From positions 120,516,493 through 120,580,492 of the forward strand of contig CM050448.1 in the NCBI GenBank assembly GCA_027563935.2: a stretch of 64,000 bases of DNA. Reading direction: 5' to 3'. Made by a program: the position numbers and the translations under genes. The stretch comes from Costus lasius. Lineage: Eukaryota > Streptophyta > Magnoliopsida > Zingiberales > Costaceae. The notes under the pieces are model-generated. The model did not search any database. It was not told the origin of the DNA and saw only the letters and a program-made list of their open reading frames with translations. Shown one piece after another: positions 36,381 to 48,250 of this stretch (position 1 is the first letter of the stretch; the number at the start of each line of letters is the position of its first letter).

Positions 36381-36960
36381 ACCTGCAAAAGTAGATTGGC
36401 GGATTCGGGGTTAGATATTTTCGGAATCTACGCCGGCAGCGTTGGCCGGAGATAGATTGATTAATAGATACAGCCGCCAATACCCGAACCTCAACGATCC
36501 GCAGCACTGCGCGCCGCCGTCGTTTTGCCCGCTTTCGGCTCCCGCGCCAGCAAGTACCGACGCCGCCCGCATGTGCGAGAATCTAACCCCCCCGGCCGCC
36601 GACGTCACGGCGACGTCGGATCACGGAGAAGCGGCCCGCAGCTACGGGACGAAGTCCGCCATTCCCAGCGCGCGCAGAGGACCGCGGTGTGTCTCTCTCA
36701 CAAAAGCAGCAATCCCTTGGCGCAATTCCACTGCACCAAGGCGGAAAATTAATGTGCGCCGGGAAGAAGACACTGTGAGAGTGAGTGCCGGGCGCTCACG
36801 TACAGACACGTACATTGGATGCTCAGTCAGTCGTGGGCTCCACTTCACGTGATCTCCTCGGTCTCCTCCACAGCTTGCCGTAGTGCGCGCGGGCGCGTGC
36901 GCATCCGACTCTTGGCTTAAAGAAGGGAGCGCCCGCCGCCGGTCCTCTTCACTCTTTCTC
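36381..36960. other. Isolated GC-rich island, no gene recognised
   Basis: About 580 bp of GC-rich sequence between AT-rich flanks. Long frames run on both strands (36442-36852 plus, 36411-36608 and 36642-36848 minus), but they read as arginine/proline/serine-rich products of high GC. It may be a promoter with CpG-island-like composition, the first exon of an unrecognised gene, or a fragment of a GC-rich LTR like that at 27101-28528. Confidence 0.35.
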
Positions 36961-38977
36961 TCATTACTTAAAACTCAAGCTTTGATTAATGCTTTCATTC
37001 TCAGAATGTTCTGCCCAGCCTTCTAGAAATAATTACTTAGTCAGAGCTAATAATGTTTTGACTTCGATTAATTAGTCAAGAATTAATTAATGTATGACAG
37101 TACCATGGATGGTGATGCATGATCAGCAACGATGGAGATTGCCATATCATTTACCAGTCGACATAGCTAATGATATGCAGAAAGAGGGTGGCACTAGTAT
37201 CTTGGCATATTGGTGATAATGATGCTAATGGTGACATACTAACGGCTGCAATAGTACTAAAGCAGGAATTATTATGTATGTGAATGAAGTCATAATCGTA
37301 TACTATTTTAACTTATTTTGACTAAGTTTTGATTGTCAATCACCTCATGCTCAATTTTATAGGTCAACCATACGACAACTATAGTGCACTTAGCGAGCTA
37401 GTTCCTCAGTCATGTTAATTAAGATTCTGAAAAGTATCTTATATGTTTTTCATATTCAATATATGAAATAAGAGCAGCTCTGACAGATTTATGCCACTCA
37501 TTTATTTATCTTTTTGCTGTAATATTTGCTCTTTTATATGAATATATTTAGGTTAAATTACAAAGTAAAGCATGCATGTTGTTTCTTTTTTTTTTTAAAA
37601 AAAAAAAATCAAATATTCATGTGCTTAATTTAATGAATAGATAATCTAGCGTCAATTTTAGAGTTTGCAACTAAAATTCTGCTGTTAAACAATTTCCTAT
37701 TATATGTTGCTTTTGAGTAGTTGACTTTATCACATGATGTGATTACTACGCTGTAACTTTCCATAATTGGTAAGGTATCAAGTCAACCATATCCAAGTAA
37801 AATTTTATAATATCTAGTAATTATCCCAGCTCAGATCTGTCAATATCTATCCAGTGCTGTTGGAAAATTACATGCTAGTCCCGGAAAACAAAATGTGTAC
37901 GTGCTAATGCCAAGTATAGTATGAATTATTTACTTAGATTTAATCTAGTGGTTTTTCATATAAAGCTTAAAACGCTCCATTAAAATATCACAAAACTTTT
38001 GTACTTTATTGTTTATATTGTGTATGTATATATGCATATATACATAAGAATGAGCTAACCTTTTAATCTATACTAATTACTTTACATTACTTTTTGTTAA
38101 ACTAGTTTTAACCTTTAATTTTAATTTCTCATGTCAAATCTTAATTTTAGAGTGACTAAATAAACTTTTGTTCAGCACCATTTTTGGCATAACTCAGTTG
38201 TGTTTAGTGCAAAGCAATCATGTCTTTTTAAGATTTAATGCTGCTTATTTTACAGAAACCACCAAATATTTAGTTTTGTCATAATAATAACATCAGTATA
38301 TGCACTTTACATTTAGCCACACACACACTTTACACTTGCAGCCAAAAACTAACAAATTATATATGAAAAACAAGGATATCCTCCTCCATTGCTTTGCCCT
38401 CTACACAAATATATATATATGTGTGTGTTTTTTTTTTGTGGGGAGGAAAATCAATAAAGTACTTGAACTCTTGGAAAATTAGAAGTGCAGTTCCCAATAC
38501 AGTAGTAGGGGATTCGCCGCTCTGTTGTCTGCTACATACAACACCAAATTCAGAGCTTCAAAGCTGGCAAGTGCATATACAAGTCGTTCCTACCAAATCA
38601 AATTTATATCGATATAAATTTTTGTGATCCTCCAATTTGAGATATCTTTCAAGTACAAGGATCGATAAAACATTAGAACAATTAATCATGCAAACTTTCA
38701 GGAGCAAATAAATAAATAATTAATTAACTGAACACGACATGCAGCTGAAGCTGTATACATGTATGTACAAGCCACTCATTCGGATCAAACAAGAAGCACA
38801 AACAAGAACTCGAGCATCAAACTGGCACACAGCACCAAACCAAACTATATAAACTAGTGCTTAATTGATTGATACTGGATGGAGCTAGCTATAGCCATTA
38901 CAGTACTCCACTGCTCTCACGTACGTATATGAGTATATCGCACACACAAAACGATCATGCAGGTGGTGTCGAGAGCT
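36961..38977. other. AT-rich spacer downstream of FPF1
   Basis: No coding region. Poly(T)/poly(A) tracts at 37585-37608 and 38428-38438. The last 150 bp are probably FPF1 3' UTR. Confidence 0.5.
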
Positions 38978-39304
38978 TCACGCGTCGCGCACCTCGAAGA
39001 CGTTCCTGCACTTGACGACGATGTCGTACATGTGGACGGAGGTGAGCCGGGAGAAGTCGCGGGGGACGGAGATGAGGTGCACGGAGGAGCGCTTGTGGTA
39101 CTGGATGAGCTCCGGCGTGCTGGGGTAGTGCTCCCAGCCTAGCTCCGCCAGCTTGCTCTCCAGCAGCTCGTGGGACGTGATGACCTCCATCGTGGGCAGG
39201 TAGACGAGCACCTTGCGGCGGCGGCTGATGCCCCCGGGCTCGCCGCCGCCAGGGTTCTCCATGCGGCGCACGACGCCGTTCTTGAAGACCCAGACACCCG
39301 ACAT
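38978..39304 (-). CDS. FPF1: FLOWERING PROMOTING FACTOR 1-like protein, 108 aa
   Basis: Intronless, GC-rich frame with ATG at 39304 and stop at 38978. FPF1 is a small plant protein of unknown biochemical activity whose overexpression promotes flowering and GA responses; family members also affect root and internode growth. Recognition rests on [18 protein letters not shown] at the start, the [20 protein letters not shown] block, [20 protein letters not shown], and the C-terminal [20 protein letters not shown]. These span the whole family length of about 110 residues. No domain is missing. High third-position GC, unlike the neighbouring AT-rich DNA, fits GC-rich monocot genes. A TATA box lies about 70 bp upstream. 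Confidence 0.95.
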   Translation of the reverse strand: MSGVWVFKNGVVRRMENPGGGEPGGISRRRKVLVYLPTMEVITSHELLESKLAELGWEHYPSTPELIQYHKRSSVHLISVPRDFSRLTSVHMYDIVVKCRNVFEVRDA

Positions 39305-39371
39305 GGAAGGGGAAGAGGGTAGTAGCTAATTAGATTCTGATGGTCGAAGGGAGAGGGAGGGAGGCGAGGGG

Positions 39372-39379
39372 ATATATAG
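39372..39379 (-). promoter_or_regulatory. TATA box of FPF1
   Basis: CTATATAT on the minus strand, 67-75 bp before the ATG, in a CT-rich leader context. Confidence 0.65.
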
Positions 39380-39657
39380 GTGAAGCGAGAGGGGGAAATA
39401 TTGCGGCTAAGGTGGGGCCGGGTAATTGGAGGGGTTGTATCACATCACTGTCTTCCTCCATCTTTGGGATTGATCATCCACTTGGAGGGAATCTCACCCA
39501 GTAATTAGATTCTCTCCTCCACTTTAAATCCACTCTGTTAAAGATGGGGTTTTCCAATTACATTCACATTTTGTTCTATGAGGTGAAAATCTGTATTTGA
39601 TGGATATACTTTATATATACATAGAAAATATAAAAAAAATCTACTTAAAAAATTTAA

Positions 39658-39792
39658 CACTGTGTTTTCTTGGCTGAAAAACTGAGAGGAAAGAATAAAA
39701 AATATATTGAATCTGGACGAAAAATACTACTAGATTTAATATATTTTCTATTTTTTCCTCCCAATTTTTCATCCAAAGAAACACAGAAATGC
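39658..39792. mobile_element. Foldback MITE, copy 1, about 135 bp
   Basis: Two arms of about 55 bp are inverted copies: TGTGTTTTCTTGG...GAGGAAAGAATAAAAAATAT on the left, and the reverse complement TGTGTTTCTTTGG...GAGGAAAAAATAGAAAATAT from the right. TAA flanks both ends (39655-39657 and 39793-39795), compatible with a Tourist/Harbinger TWA target. The interior contains a short unpaired loop. Confidence 0.7.
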
Positions 39793-39979
39793 TAAGGAGT
39801 AGATGAGCACACTTATGGTTTACTAACCGGAGAGCATTTCAAAAATCAAACACTCGAAAAATGAGACACTAGAGCATTTAAAAATTAATGAACATTCAAA
39901 AAACTAAATACTCATAAAGTTAAACATTGGATAATTTGAGCACTTAGGAAATTGAGTATTTGAGAGGCCAAACATTGAA

Positions 39980-40110
39980 GGCTATGTTTTTTTGGACAAA
40001 AAATTAGAAGAAAAAAAATAAAAAACACATTGAATCTAAACACAAATGTTACTAGATTCAATGTGTTTTTTATTCTTTTCTCCTAGTTTTCCGTCCAAGG
40101 AAACACACTC
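39980..40110. mobile_element. Foldback MITE, copy 2, same family
   Basis: The left arm GCTATGTTTTTTTGGACAAA...ATTGAATCT pairs with AGATTCAATGTG...GTCCAAGGAAACACACTC. The ends resemble copy 1 (TGTTTYYTTGG, then TTGAATCT before the loop). Target duplication is not clear. Confidence 0.65.
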
Positions 40111-41229
40111 TTAGTAAGAATCTCAATTATGTACGAAATTTTACTCAAGCTAGACAATGAAAGTAGAAGAGATAATGACTCCCTTTGGAAGTACCATCTT
40201 TTAGTTTATCCACTCGGTATATACCAAACATAGGATAAGTAAGAGGTGGTGATCGTTGTTTCTACTCTAAGAATCTACTACTTTTGACTGATTTGTGCTG
40301 GTAGTGCATAAGCACCTCAATTGAGATAGAAAGTGTCTTAAAAGGTGTTGAGCAACTCTTTTCTTGGTTTTTAACTTAAGTGGGCCACTAGGGTTCTTAA
40401 GTAGGCAAAGGAGTGAGGTGAGTAGGTTAAAGGTATTAGAGTGAATTTTTTGAGGAGAGCTTTTTAGGGTTTATGTAAAATTGTTTTCTTTTTGGGATTG
40501 TTGTGACTAGGATAATAATATACGATGATTACACTTTATTTTTATTGTTATGACATGTTTAATGAGTGGACTAAGTCATTAACTTAGTGAATTAAAATGA
40601 TAATATAATCGAATTTACTAAATTGCTTAAGCCTAAGTTAACGATAGTATGCTCACTAAGCCTTATATACTATTTTTTTTCACATCTACTATGGGACTAA
40701 ACTAAGGTATTACATCTAGAGTTAACTAGTGATTTAAAACATTCATATTATTTCGCAAATAACAACCTAAGTCCTTTCGTTTGGTAGATTTGACTCATTT
40801 TGATGAGATTTAACACAAGAATCTCAAAATATTTGGATTCTTGGTATGCAAAGAGATTATATTAAGCAAGAATAAAATACTTAGGTAATTAAGTTAGTTT
40901 AACTTAAAACATAGACTAGATGTGCTATTTATATATGGCTACACAAGTAATCCTACATAGCAAGTAACATATATGGCCACAACCTTAGTTGAGTGGTAAA
41001 CTAGTAACTTACCTATGAATAGCCAACAACATTACCTTCTTGGCATAATATGAGAGTAAGGTACTCCTTAGTGTATATTGGTATTGGGTCTCCTGTCCCG
41101 TTTTACGTGTGCTAATCAATATGGTAAGACAATGCAAAATATAAAGTTTTTTTTTTTTTTTGACATGAGGAGTTAGAATAAGAATACTACTTAGGTTTTG
41201 CCTTCTATCGATTTTGATTCAAATTTCCT
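40111..41229. other. AT-rich spacer
   Basis: No gene or clear repeat. A poly(T) run is at 41146-41160. Confidence 0.5.
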
Positions 41230-42262
41230 TTAGGCCCTATTTTCTAGAGCGGACGGAGATCTCGATGGAAAGAAGAGAGATAGGGAAAGGAAGAGCGAGA
41301 GAGGGAAAATACAAAACACGTGCGTAGCACGTGAAAAAAAAATAGCACCTGCGAAGTTTGGCACGCAGAACTCCGGTTTGCACTCGCCACCGCTTCTCCT
41401 CGCTGGACGTAGGAGAGCTTGCCGAGAGCAGCGAATCGGCTATGAGGTGGAATTCCGGTCTCGTGCGAGGTGGAGTTCACGGCGGTGAGGAGGAAGGTCT
41501 CGTGTGAGGCGAGCTCGAGATGGAGCTTGGGGCAAGGGAGAGCTCGAAAATCAATCGGGGTGAGGCGGAGGCAGAGCTCGCGGCACGGCAAAGGAGGAGC
41601 TCAAGACAACAGCAGGCTACCAAGGTGATAGGACGTGAGGCGAGGCGAGGCGAGCTCTCGGTGACGGGAAGCGAGGCAAGGTGGATTTCTGCGATGGGAG
41701 GCATGCGAGCTCGATGATGGGAGGCTGGTGAGACGACGGGACGCGAGGTGAGGCGATGCGAGCTCTCGGCGATGGGAAGCGAGGCGAGGTGGAGTTTGGC
41801 AACAGGAGGCTGGCGAGGTGACGGGAGGCACGCGAGCTCGACGATGGGAGATTGGCGAGGCGACGCGAGCTCTCAGCGACGGGAAGCGAGGCAAGGTGGA
41901 GTTCGACGATGGGAGGCTGGCGAGGTGATGGGAGGCACGCGAGCTCTGGCGAAAATGGAGGGGGAAGGAGAAGGGCAGTATCGGCGAGGAGGGGAAGGAG
42001 GAGGGCGGCGCCAGTGAAAATGGAGAGGGAAGGAGGGGCGACGCCTGTGAAAATGGAGAGGGAAGGAAACGGGGCGGCACTGCGAAGAAGAACGCGTGAG
42101 TTGTGTTTCCGCCCGATTCCGGCAGAAACATTTTTGACGGAAAATGAGGAAAGCTATAGGTACTTTTCTTTCCCTTGTTTTGTGTCTGTCCAAAGATACG
42201 ATGAAAAATATGACTTTCCATTCCATCCGCTGTGGAATCCATCATAGGAAACACAACCTTAG
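41230..42262. mobile_element. GC-rich nonautonomous Harbinger-like element, about 1.03 kb
   Basis: Element 41233-42259 with TTA on both sides (41230-41232 and 42260-42262). It starts GGCCCTATTTTCT, and the reverse complement of its right end starts GGTTGTGTTTCCTATG. TTA duplication and GG-TTT termini fit PIF/Harbinger (Tourist) elements. The interior is GC-rich and dominated by an imperfect minisatellite. No transposase frame. The long minus-strand frame 41601-42254 reads through the repeats as Ser/Pro/Arg-rich sequence and is not a believable gene. Confidence 0.6.
41625..41960. repeat. Imperfect minisatellite inside the Harbinger-like element
   Basis: Recurring modules include GCGAGCTCTCGGCGATGGGA, GAGGCGAGGTGGAGTT and GATGGGAGGCTGGCGAGG. 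They are arranged in a loose higher-order pattern of roughly 100 bp, with at least three rounds visible. Confidence 0.75.
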
Positions 42263-42783
42263 AGTCATTTGCTTAGATGGCTTAAACTTGAACCATCAAA
42301 TCAAAAGTACTAAAAGAATAAAAAAATAAATTTGGGGTTTATTTTTTCTTTTTTTTAATATTTAAATTGGATGAATTTTGAGTTAACAATACTTGATGTT
42401 AAGGATTGTGAAGAGAAGGCAGAGAAGAACACTTCACACAAAACTTTAAATTACTTATCAACGAGACATATAACAAGGGGGAAGGATGCAAATATATGGT
42501 GATAAACAAGTGAGCATGGAAAATAACAAAAGTAGGAGAGGGAAGGATAGGTGGCATGACAATTAAGAATTGCACATTATTGTTTGTTTCATTTAGCCAA
42601 AGCATTGGCAAGTTTTTTGGAAGCTAATAATATTTTAAAAAAAAGGCCTTCAAGATCATAATACTTCTAGAGGTCAAAAGTGAGATTACCAATTACCTGA
42701 GTTCCCTTTTTTCCAATTGAAGTGAACAACCCCTAGATAATTAATTTCTACATGAATTTTTATTTTGGGCTAAGGGGCTCATG
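42263..42783. other. AT-rich spacer
   Basis: No gene. The frame at 42399-42611 (minus) shows no family likeness. Confidence 0.5.
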
Positions 42784-43222
42784 GAGTTGACTAAGGGTGG
42801 GAATTTCACTCATCAGATTCGGGTACCCGACCTATTTATCACCAGTTCGAGTATTTGATTATCTAAATGAGACGGATTCGAATTTAGGAATATAGGTACT
42901 CGATATTTGATACTCAATTTTAAAAAATAATATAAATATATATTTTATATTATTATAATATAAATAATAATAAAATAACTATTATATAAATATTTATTAC
43001 TATTAAAAATATAATAATAATAAAATATATATTATATAAATATATTTATTTTTATTTTAATTTTTAAAATATTTTATAAAATAAAATAATAAATAATTTA
43101 TTTTTTATTTAATCGGATATCTGTTTAAATACTCGGAATCTAAATTAGATAGGGGGTAGCGAGTTGGTTCTAATTTAGGATGAAAACTTGTATACCCAAC
43201 TCGTTGCCACCCTAGAGTTGAC
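42784..43222. mobile_element. hAT-type MITE with 8-bp target duplication
   Basis: GAGTTGAC occurs at 42784-42791 and 43215-43222. The enclosed 423 bp begins TAAGGGTGGGAA and ends TTGCCACCCTA, giving short inverted termini typical of plant hAT MITEs. Subterminal sequences also pair loosely (GGGTACCCGACC versus GTATACCCAACTCG). The interior 42920-43110 is almost pure A/T. No coding capacity. Confidence 0.85.
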
Positions 43223-44329
43223 ATACAAAGAGAAATTTTATGGCCGAAAGTTTGTAGAATAGGACAAATGATTATTATGAGGTATCTTTTTCAACTACTA
43301 ATTGATAGATGCAATAATCTCCTCCAATTTGTCTAGTTTCGTTAATGGTTTTAAAATCTGATCACTAGGGCATCAGATTAAGGACTCCTTTATGAAAGGA
43401 CCATGAGGAAAGGCACTACATGCATCCTTCTGAGGATAATTAAGCAGAAAGGCAAGAAAGCGGCCTCCATATCAATACTAGCGGCGAGGGAAACTTCCAA
43501 ATTCTGCCCTTGACCAAGAAATTGATTGCTGCCATTAATTTGAATCAATGATGGAAATGTTTAGTGAGTAGGATAACAACTGAGCACGACATAAAGCTGA
43601 GAATAGCGAGTCGTATATCTATAAAATCTGGATTCTGAGGTGATCAACAAGAAAGGTCCCAGGTTTCATGTGAGTGCAAGTGACCTCTTCTAATTTTCTC
43701 ATTCTCTTTAATTTTTGTTGCCACACAACTATACACTTATGAAGGTCCTTTTCTTCGTATACTTGGAAGCTTTCTTAAAGGCTGCGGTTGGCCCTCTGCT
43801 CTTTAACATGCACTTTCTAATTATAAAAATTGCACGAATAAAATTTTAAATAAAATAATAATTATTAAAATAAAAATATAAAAACTGTTTAACTATGAAA
43901 AGTAAAAAAAAAAATGTTTGGACTATTTAGATACTACCTAACCTATACATATATATATTAAATAAAGAAAATCTTGAGTTGCAACTACATAAGACATTTT
44001 CTACTTCAGGAATATGTCACCAATAATTATTCGCTATTTTATTATACTAGATAGAATTTATAATGTCATTTGAATGATTCTTAGAGAGCATTCCCACATG
44101 GCCACATACTAATAATCCCTACAAGATAGAGATCGCATCATGCCGACAGAAAGCTTTTGAGAGCTTATCTATCTCTTGATGCTCCCTTTTCCGAAAAAGA
44201 AGAGTGGGAATATACTTTATAGTTCTTTTCCCACAAATATGAATCACGATGCACACAAGGCCGTGTGGGATCTTACTATGCTAACATGAATATATGTAAT
44301 CACATGTAGCCGGACGCAGGACCAGAATT

Positions 44330-44770
44330 ACGATCCAGATAGATGCCGTTCAGGGGGACCAAACTCGCTCTCGTGTCGAGCCAAGTATAATAATGGCGAG
44401 TGCCGAGTGGAGAATCTCAGTCGAAGAAGATGAAACGGGTGGGGAGATAGAGATCCTTCGTTGGCGCAGCTGACGCGCTGCGATTGGTGCTTTTTTCCCT
44501 TGTCCCCAAATTAAAGTTTGAGGACCAACCCATCTTCTCCCACTGTCGCTCTCTCCCCCACGTGAACAGTCGTGTCGCAGGCTGTGGAGTCTTGTCGGCC
44601 TGCGCGGGGCCCATCGTTCGGTTCACGTGAGATCGTGCAGTTCCCACTTTCCATCTCCCCCGTGCGCTGGGCCGCTACAAGGGACGTGGCAGTGGCACCC
44701 TTGCGATGTGATTGTAGATTGGTCGGATCCGGAATTCCGGATAAATTTTCAGAGTAGGTGCGATCCAAAA
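44330..44770. promoter_or_regulatory. GC-rich patch with G-box/ABRE-like motifs
   Basis: CACGTG near 44559-44564, TTCACGTGAG near 44621-44630 and GGACGTGGC near 44682-44690 all contain ACGT cores bound by bZIP and bHLH factors. Short frames on both strands have no family. It may be an orphan promoter or a fragment of one. Confidence 0.35.
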
Positions 44771-47105
44771 CTTGAATCCGGAATCGAACCTTCTATATTT
44801 CATTTTGTAGGTGCTTAACCAGGCAGTATTCATTCTAAGAAAAATGTAATTGCTTTATGGAAAATTTCAAAATTAAACACATAATTGTTCTTTTCAAATA
44901 AAGTAGGAAACAAGAATCCAAAACACAAGACGTTGACGGTTGATAGAATTTCAAAATTATACTCGAATATGAATCTTGCCCTTGACCTAGACCTACCATA
45001 TTAAGGCACTATGAAATACAATTAGAATTTCCGCCTACGTTGACGGTTGATGGAACCATCAGTAAAATCTTAAAAAAGACATCAAAGGAAAGACCACAAC
45101 AGAAAATTTTACCACCACATTCATCCGAATCTTAAAAATGAAATTAAAATCACCCTCAATCAACAAAATATAACAACAACAATAATAATAACACATTAGG
45201 AAGCCTTACGAAATGGGTAAAAAGATAATAGATTACGAAACCAATCACTTACAATTTTAAGGTGAGTAAATCTTTACGGGCCGTTTAAAAATGATCCCAC
45301 AATGCACTATGCCACATTCCGTGAAACATGTAAATCAATAATTAGGGATTAGCATTCCTCAAATACTATTCCGTTAATTTCTTATGCATTCACCACAATT
45401 CTAGCACAAAAACACTAAGTATACGAAAATCCATGTTATCCTAAAAGCGAGTAACTTGAAGCAAAGAAGGGGATGCTCCCTTCAAAATTTAGTCTTAGGC
45501 AACAAGAAATTAGAAAGCATTTTTTTTTCATTAACAATTAAAGCCGAATTGGAGCAAACGATAAAATAAAATCCAAATAGATCATTTAGGGAAGGATCGG
45601 TTGATAGATCAAAGCATAAAGAAACGACTTTAGGTCACACTTAGGTTCGGCTCTAGATCCAAAAGGGCAGAATGAGGAGCAAATGCTCGATACAAAAATA
45701 ATTTTATCAATGTTTGTATCTCTTACTATTGTCAAAAGAGTCATCTCAAACCAGAAAAGCCACCACATTTAAAAATAATAGGAGGTTGAAAGACTAACAA
45801 TGAGTGCCCTGCATTTATTCCCATACCAACAGACGAGGACTCCAAGCATCTTAATAAATGAACAAGAGGCATCGGGGTTGCAACAAAGTATGCATGCTTC
45901 CCACAAATTGATCTAGAAGGTCACATGTAAGTCCTCTAAGTGTACATATGGAGACAACATCGTCATAAGCTGCGAATTTTGACGATGACCCCTTGTTATG
46001 ATCAACATGAATCTAAGGCTATTGATCCCCTTCTCAAAAGTGGTGCTTAAGAATTGACACCCAAGTAAGACTAATGCTGTTGTTGTCCTTCTAAGACAAC
46101 ATCACCCGGAAAGGATAAAATCCTTCTTATAACCCATAGTTCACATAAAAAATAAATAGATGAAGGTTTTCATATGAAAATGACCAAAAAGATACCACAT
46201 TAAGGTTACTGATCAAAATGCTAAAGAGAGTTAGATAAGTTGATTTCAACACAAATTCTAGTGTGGTGACCGTGATCAAAGTCCAAGTAACCAATGCAAG
46301 AGTCAATTGTCCAGGAAACCATATAAATGAACTTTTATTAGAGTAAAAGTATGTTTAATCATGAAAATCATAAAATAAAATAATAGATCCGTGAATTTTA
46401 TGACACAGTATGAAAGAAAATAAATATCCAGCACTAAAGTCCAGTTTATTCTAGAGTACCTTAGCTCAGGATAAATTCAAGGGAATCAAAGTTTTACTTG
46501 TTCCCACAAGAGAGCATGAGAGGAAGGAGGAATATAGTTGCCAATGAAAACATGAAAAAGGGAGGGGCATTTGCTTCTGGCTAGAAAATTTTAGGAGCCT
46601 TTGTATTTGAGCCAGGGAGGAGGTAAACTTCTCCCTTTCCCCATGGAGAAAGAAAATTTCCCTTCCTCCCTTGAGAACCAGACTCTTTAGATATGAAGGA
46701 AGCAAAATGACTTGTTATCATGCGAGGTTAAGGACAAAACTTTTTTATATGCGTGGATATCTGATGCGACGTGCAAGGATCAATGATTACAAACATGGAA
46801 CTCTGCTTTCATCAAAATTTTTAAGATTGCAAAGAGGTTCGCAATTAAGAAAAAGGATTCATATATCCATAATAACAAAGTCATAGGACTAATTTCTGTA
46901 TCCACTAAGAAGCTATACAATATAAATCTATTACTTTATCAAATTAGCGTGTGTGAAGAGATAAGTGACAATCAACATTTTATCAAAAGCGAACCTGAAG
47001 AATCACAAGATACAAAAAACCATACTAGACTTTTAGATAGAATAAACAACTTCTACGGAAAGCACACATGAATAGAAATGAAGGAAAAGATGAATTAACA
47101 TACAG

Positions 47106-47209
47106 CATATGGTGCAGAAATCTTAGTCAAACGGTCATAAATCTCAGGAATATATTGCTGGAAGTGGCTGTCAATCTTATCCGTTGCCGTTGGTGTCCAC
47201 AGTGACTGT
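47106..47209 (-). other. Exon-like segment of an unidentified gene
   Basis: On the minus strand, after TATATACAG, an open segment encodes SLWTPTATDKIDSHFQQYIP then EIYDRLTKISAPYA and ends at a GTATGT donor. Codon use and both splice signals look real. I see no neighbouring exon that clearly belongs with it, and I do not recognise the protein. It could be a gene fragment or an exon of a gene with very long introns. Confidence 0.3.
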
Positions 47210-48250
47210 ATATACTAAGTTGCATAGTTGACAAAGTATCCATTTCTAACAACACCAAGAAGGCATTGTTCACAATCCAAACCAGCAAAATTGTACTTCG
47301 TCAAAAACCTCAAGAACCTAGAATATCTTTGTTATAGAGTTGCTATCAATCTATCTCTACGTTCTTGGTTTCAAGATCTTTGTCATATTTCTCAAGTCTT
47401 GAAAAACCCAGAACCGATAGCAATCAACCATCATGGACCTTGTAGTTGTGTTATACTTCTGGGAATTATTCCTCATGCAGAGGTGTATTAGCCCCTGCTC
47501 CACAATTTGTTCTAACTCACAACTTTTATAACTTCTACTTCACAAGTTAATTCAATTGTGCACCTTCCATTGTCATGTTTCCGATGTCAGATTCTCCCTT
47601 CGATATGTGTGCACATGTAGCAGATAAGAGGACCATAAGGAAGCAGATACTACTAGATATAAACCATTCTAAGCAAACTTCGCAGTAAGCCATATACTAG
47701 ACGGACACTTTCAAATGCAGTGTGATTCATGTTCAAGCTCAAGCCATCTGTTTGACCTTCCAAAGTGTGTCCATCTACAAGCTGTTGGTGCTGTAATGGG
47801 AAAATCCAGAAGTAGAAAAAGCAAGGAGAAACGAAGGCCAGTTCAGTTCACCCCTAAGGAATTATATCTCCAAATATTAGCATCTGAGTTTGGCTTTGCA
47901 TGTATTGAAAACGTCTCACACTCTATCATCAAGACTCAAGCAACAATTTGAAATAATTGACGTGGTTAACGAATCCTTGGCCTGCACAAGATTGACATTG
48001 GAAACTGAGTTGGAATAAGAATAATAAGATACTTGAGCTTTAACGTCTGAGATCCTAACCATAGTATGCATTGGGCTTTCTGATCTCCTTGGTCTATAAT
48101 TTGTACCAAAAGCTGCTTGGAATGTCTTGAATTTTCAGCATGATTAGCTACGGGTCATTTACAATGGTTGGATTTACGAATAACACAGCTGCAACACTAG
48201 TGGCCTTCTGTTACAATACAAAACCAAGCCGAGTTTTGTCACAAAACTGC

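Larger units (their letters stand above)
43223..48250. other. Gene-poor region
   Basis: No complete gene. GC-richer patches at 44330-44770 (with CACGTG/ACGTGG motifs) and an exon-like segment at 47106-47209 are listed separately. Frames at 45586-45768, 46466-46705, 47228-47491 and 47715-47951 show no domain. Confidence 0.45.

Noticed and set aside
36442..36852. A 136-codon frame in the GC-rich island
   Set aside because: Both strands are open because of GC content, and the product has no domain or targeting signal.
41601..42254. A 217-codon minus frame
   Set aside because: Its Ser/Pro/Arg product comes from translating the minisatellite; it crosses the end region of the transposon.
44417..44818. 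Four short frames on both strands
   Set aside because: They overlap each other in a GC-richer patch. ACGT-core motifs point to regulatory DNA rather than coding sequence.
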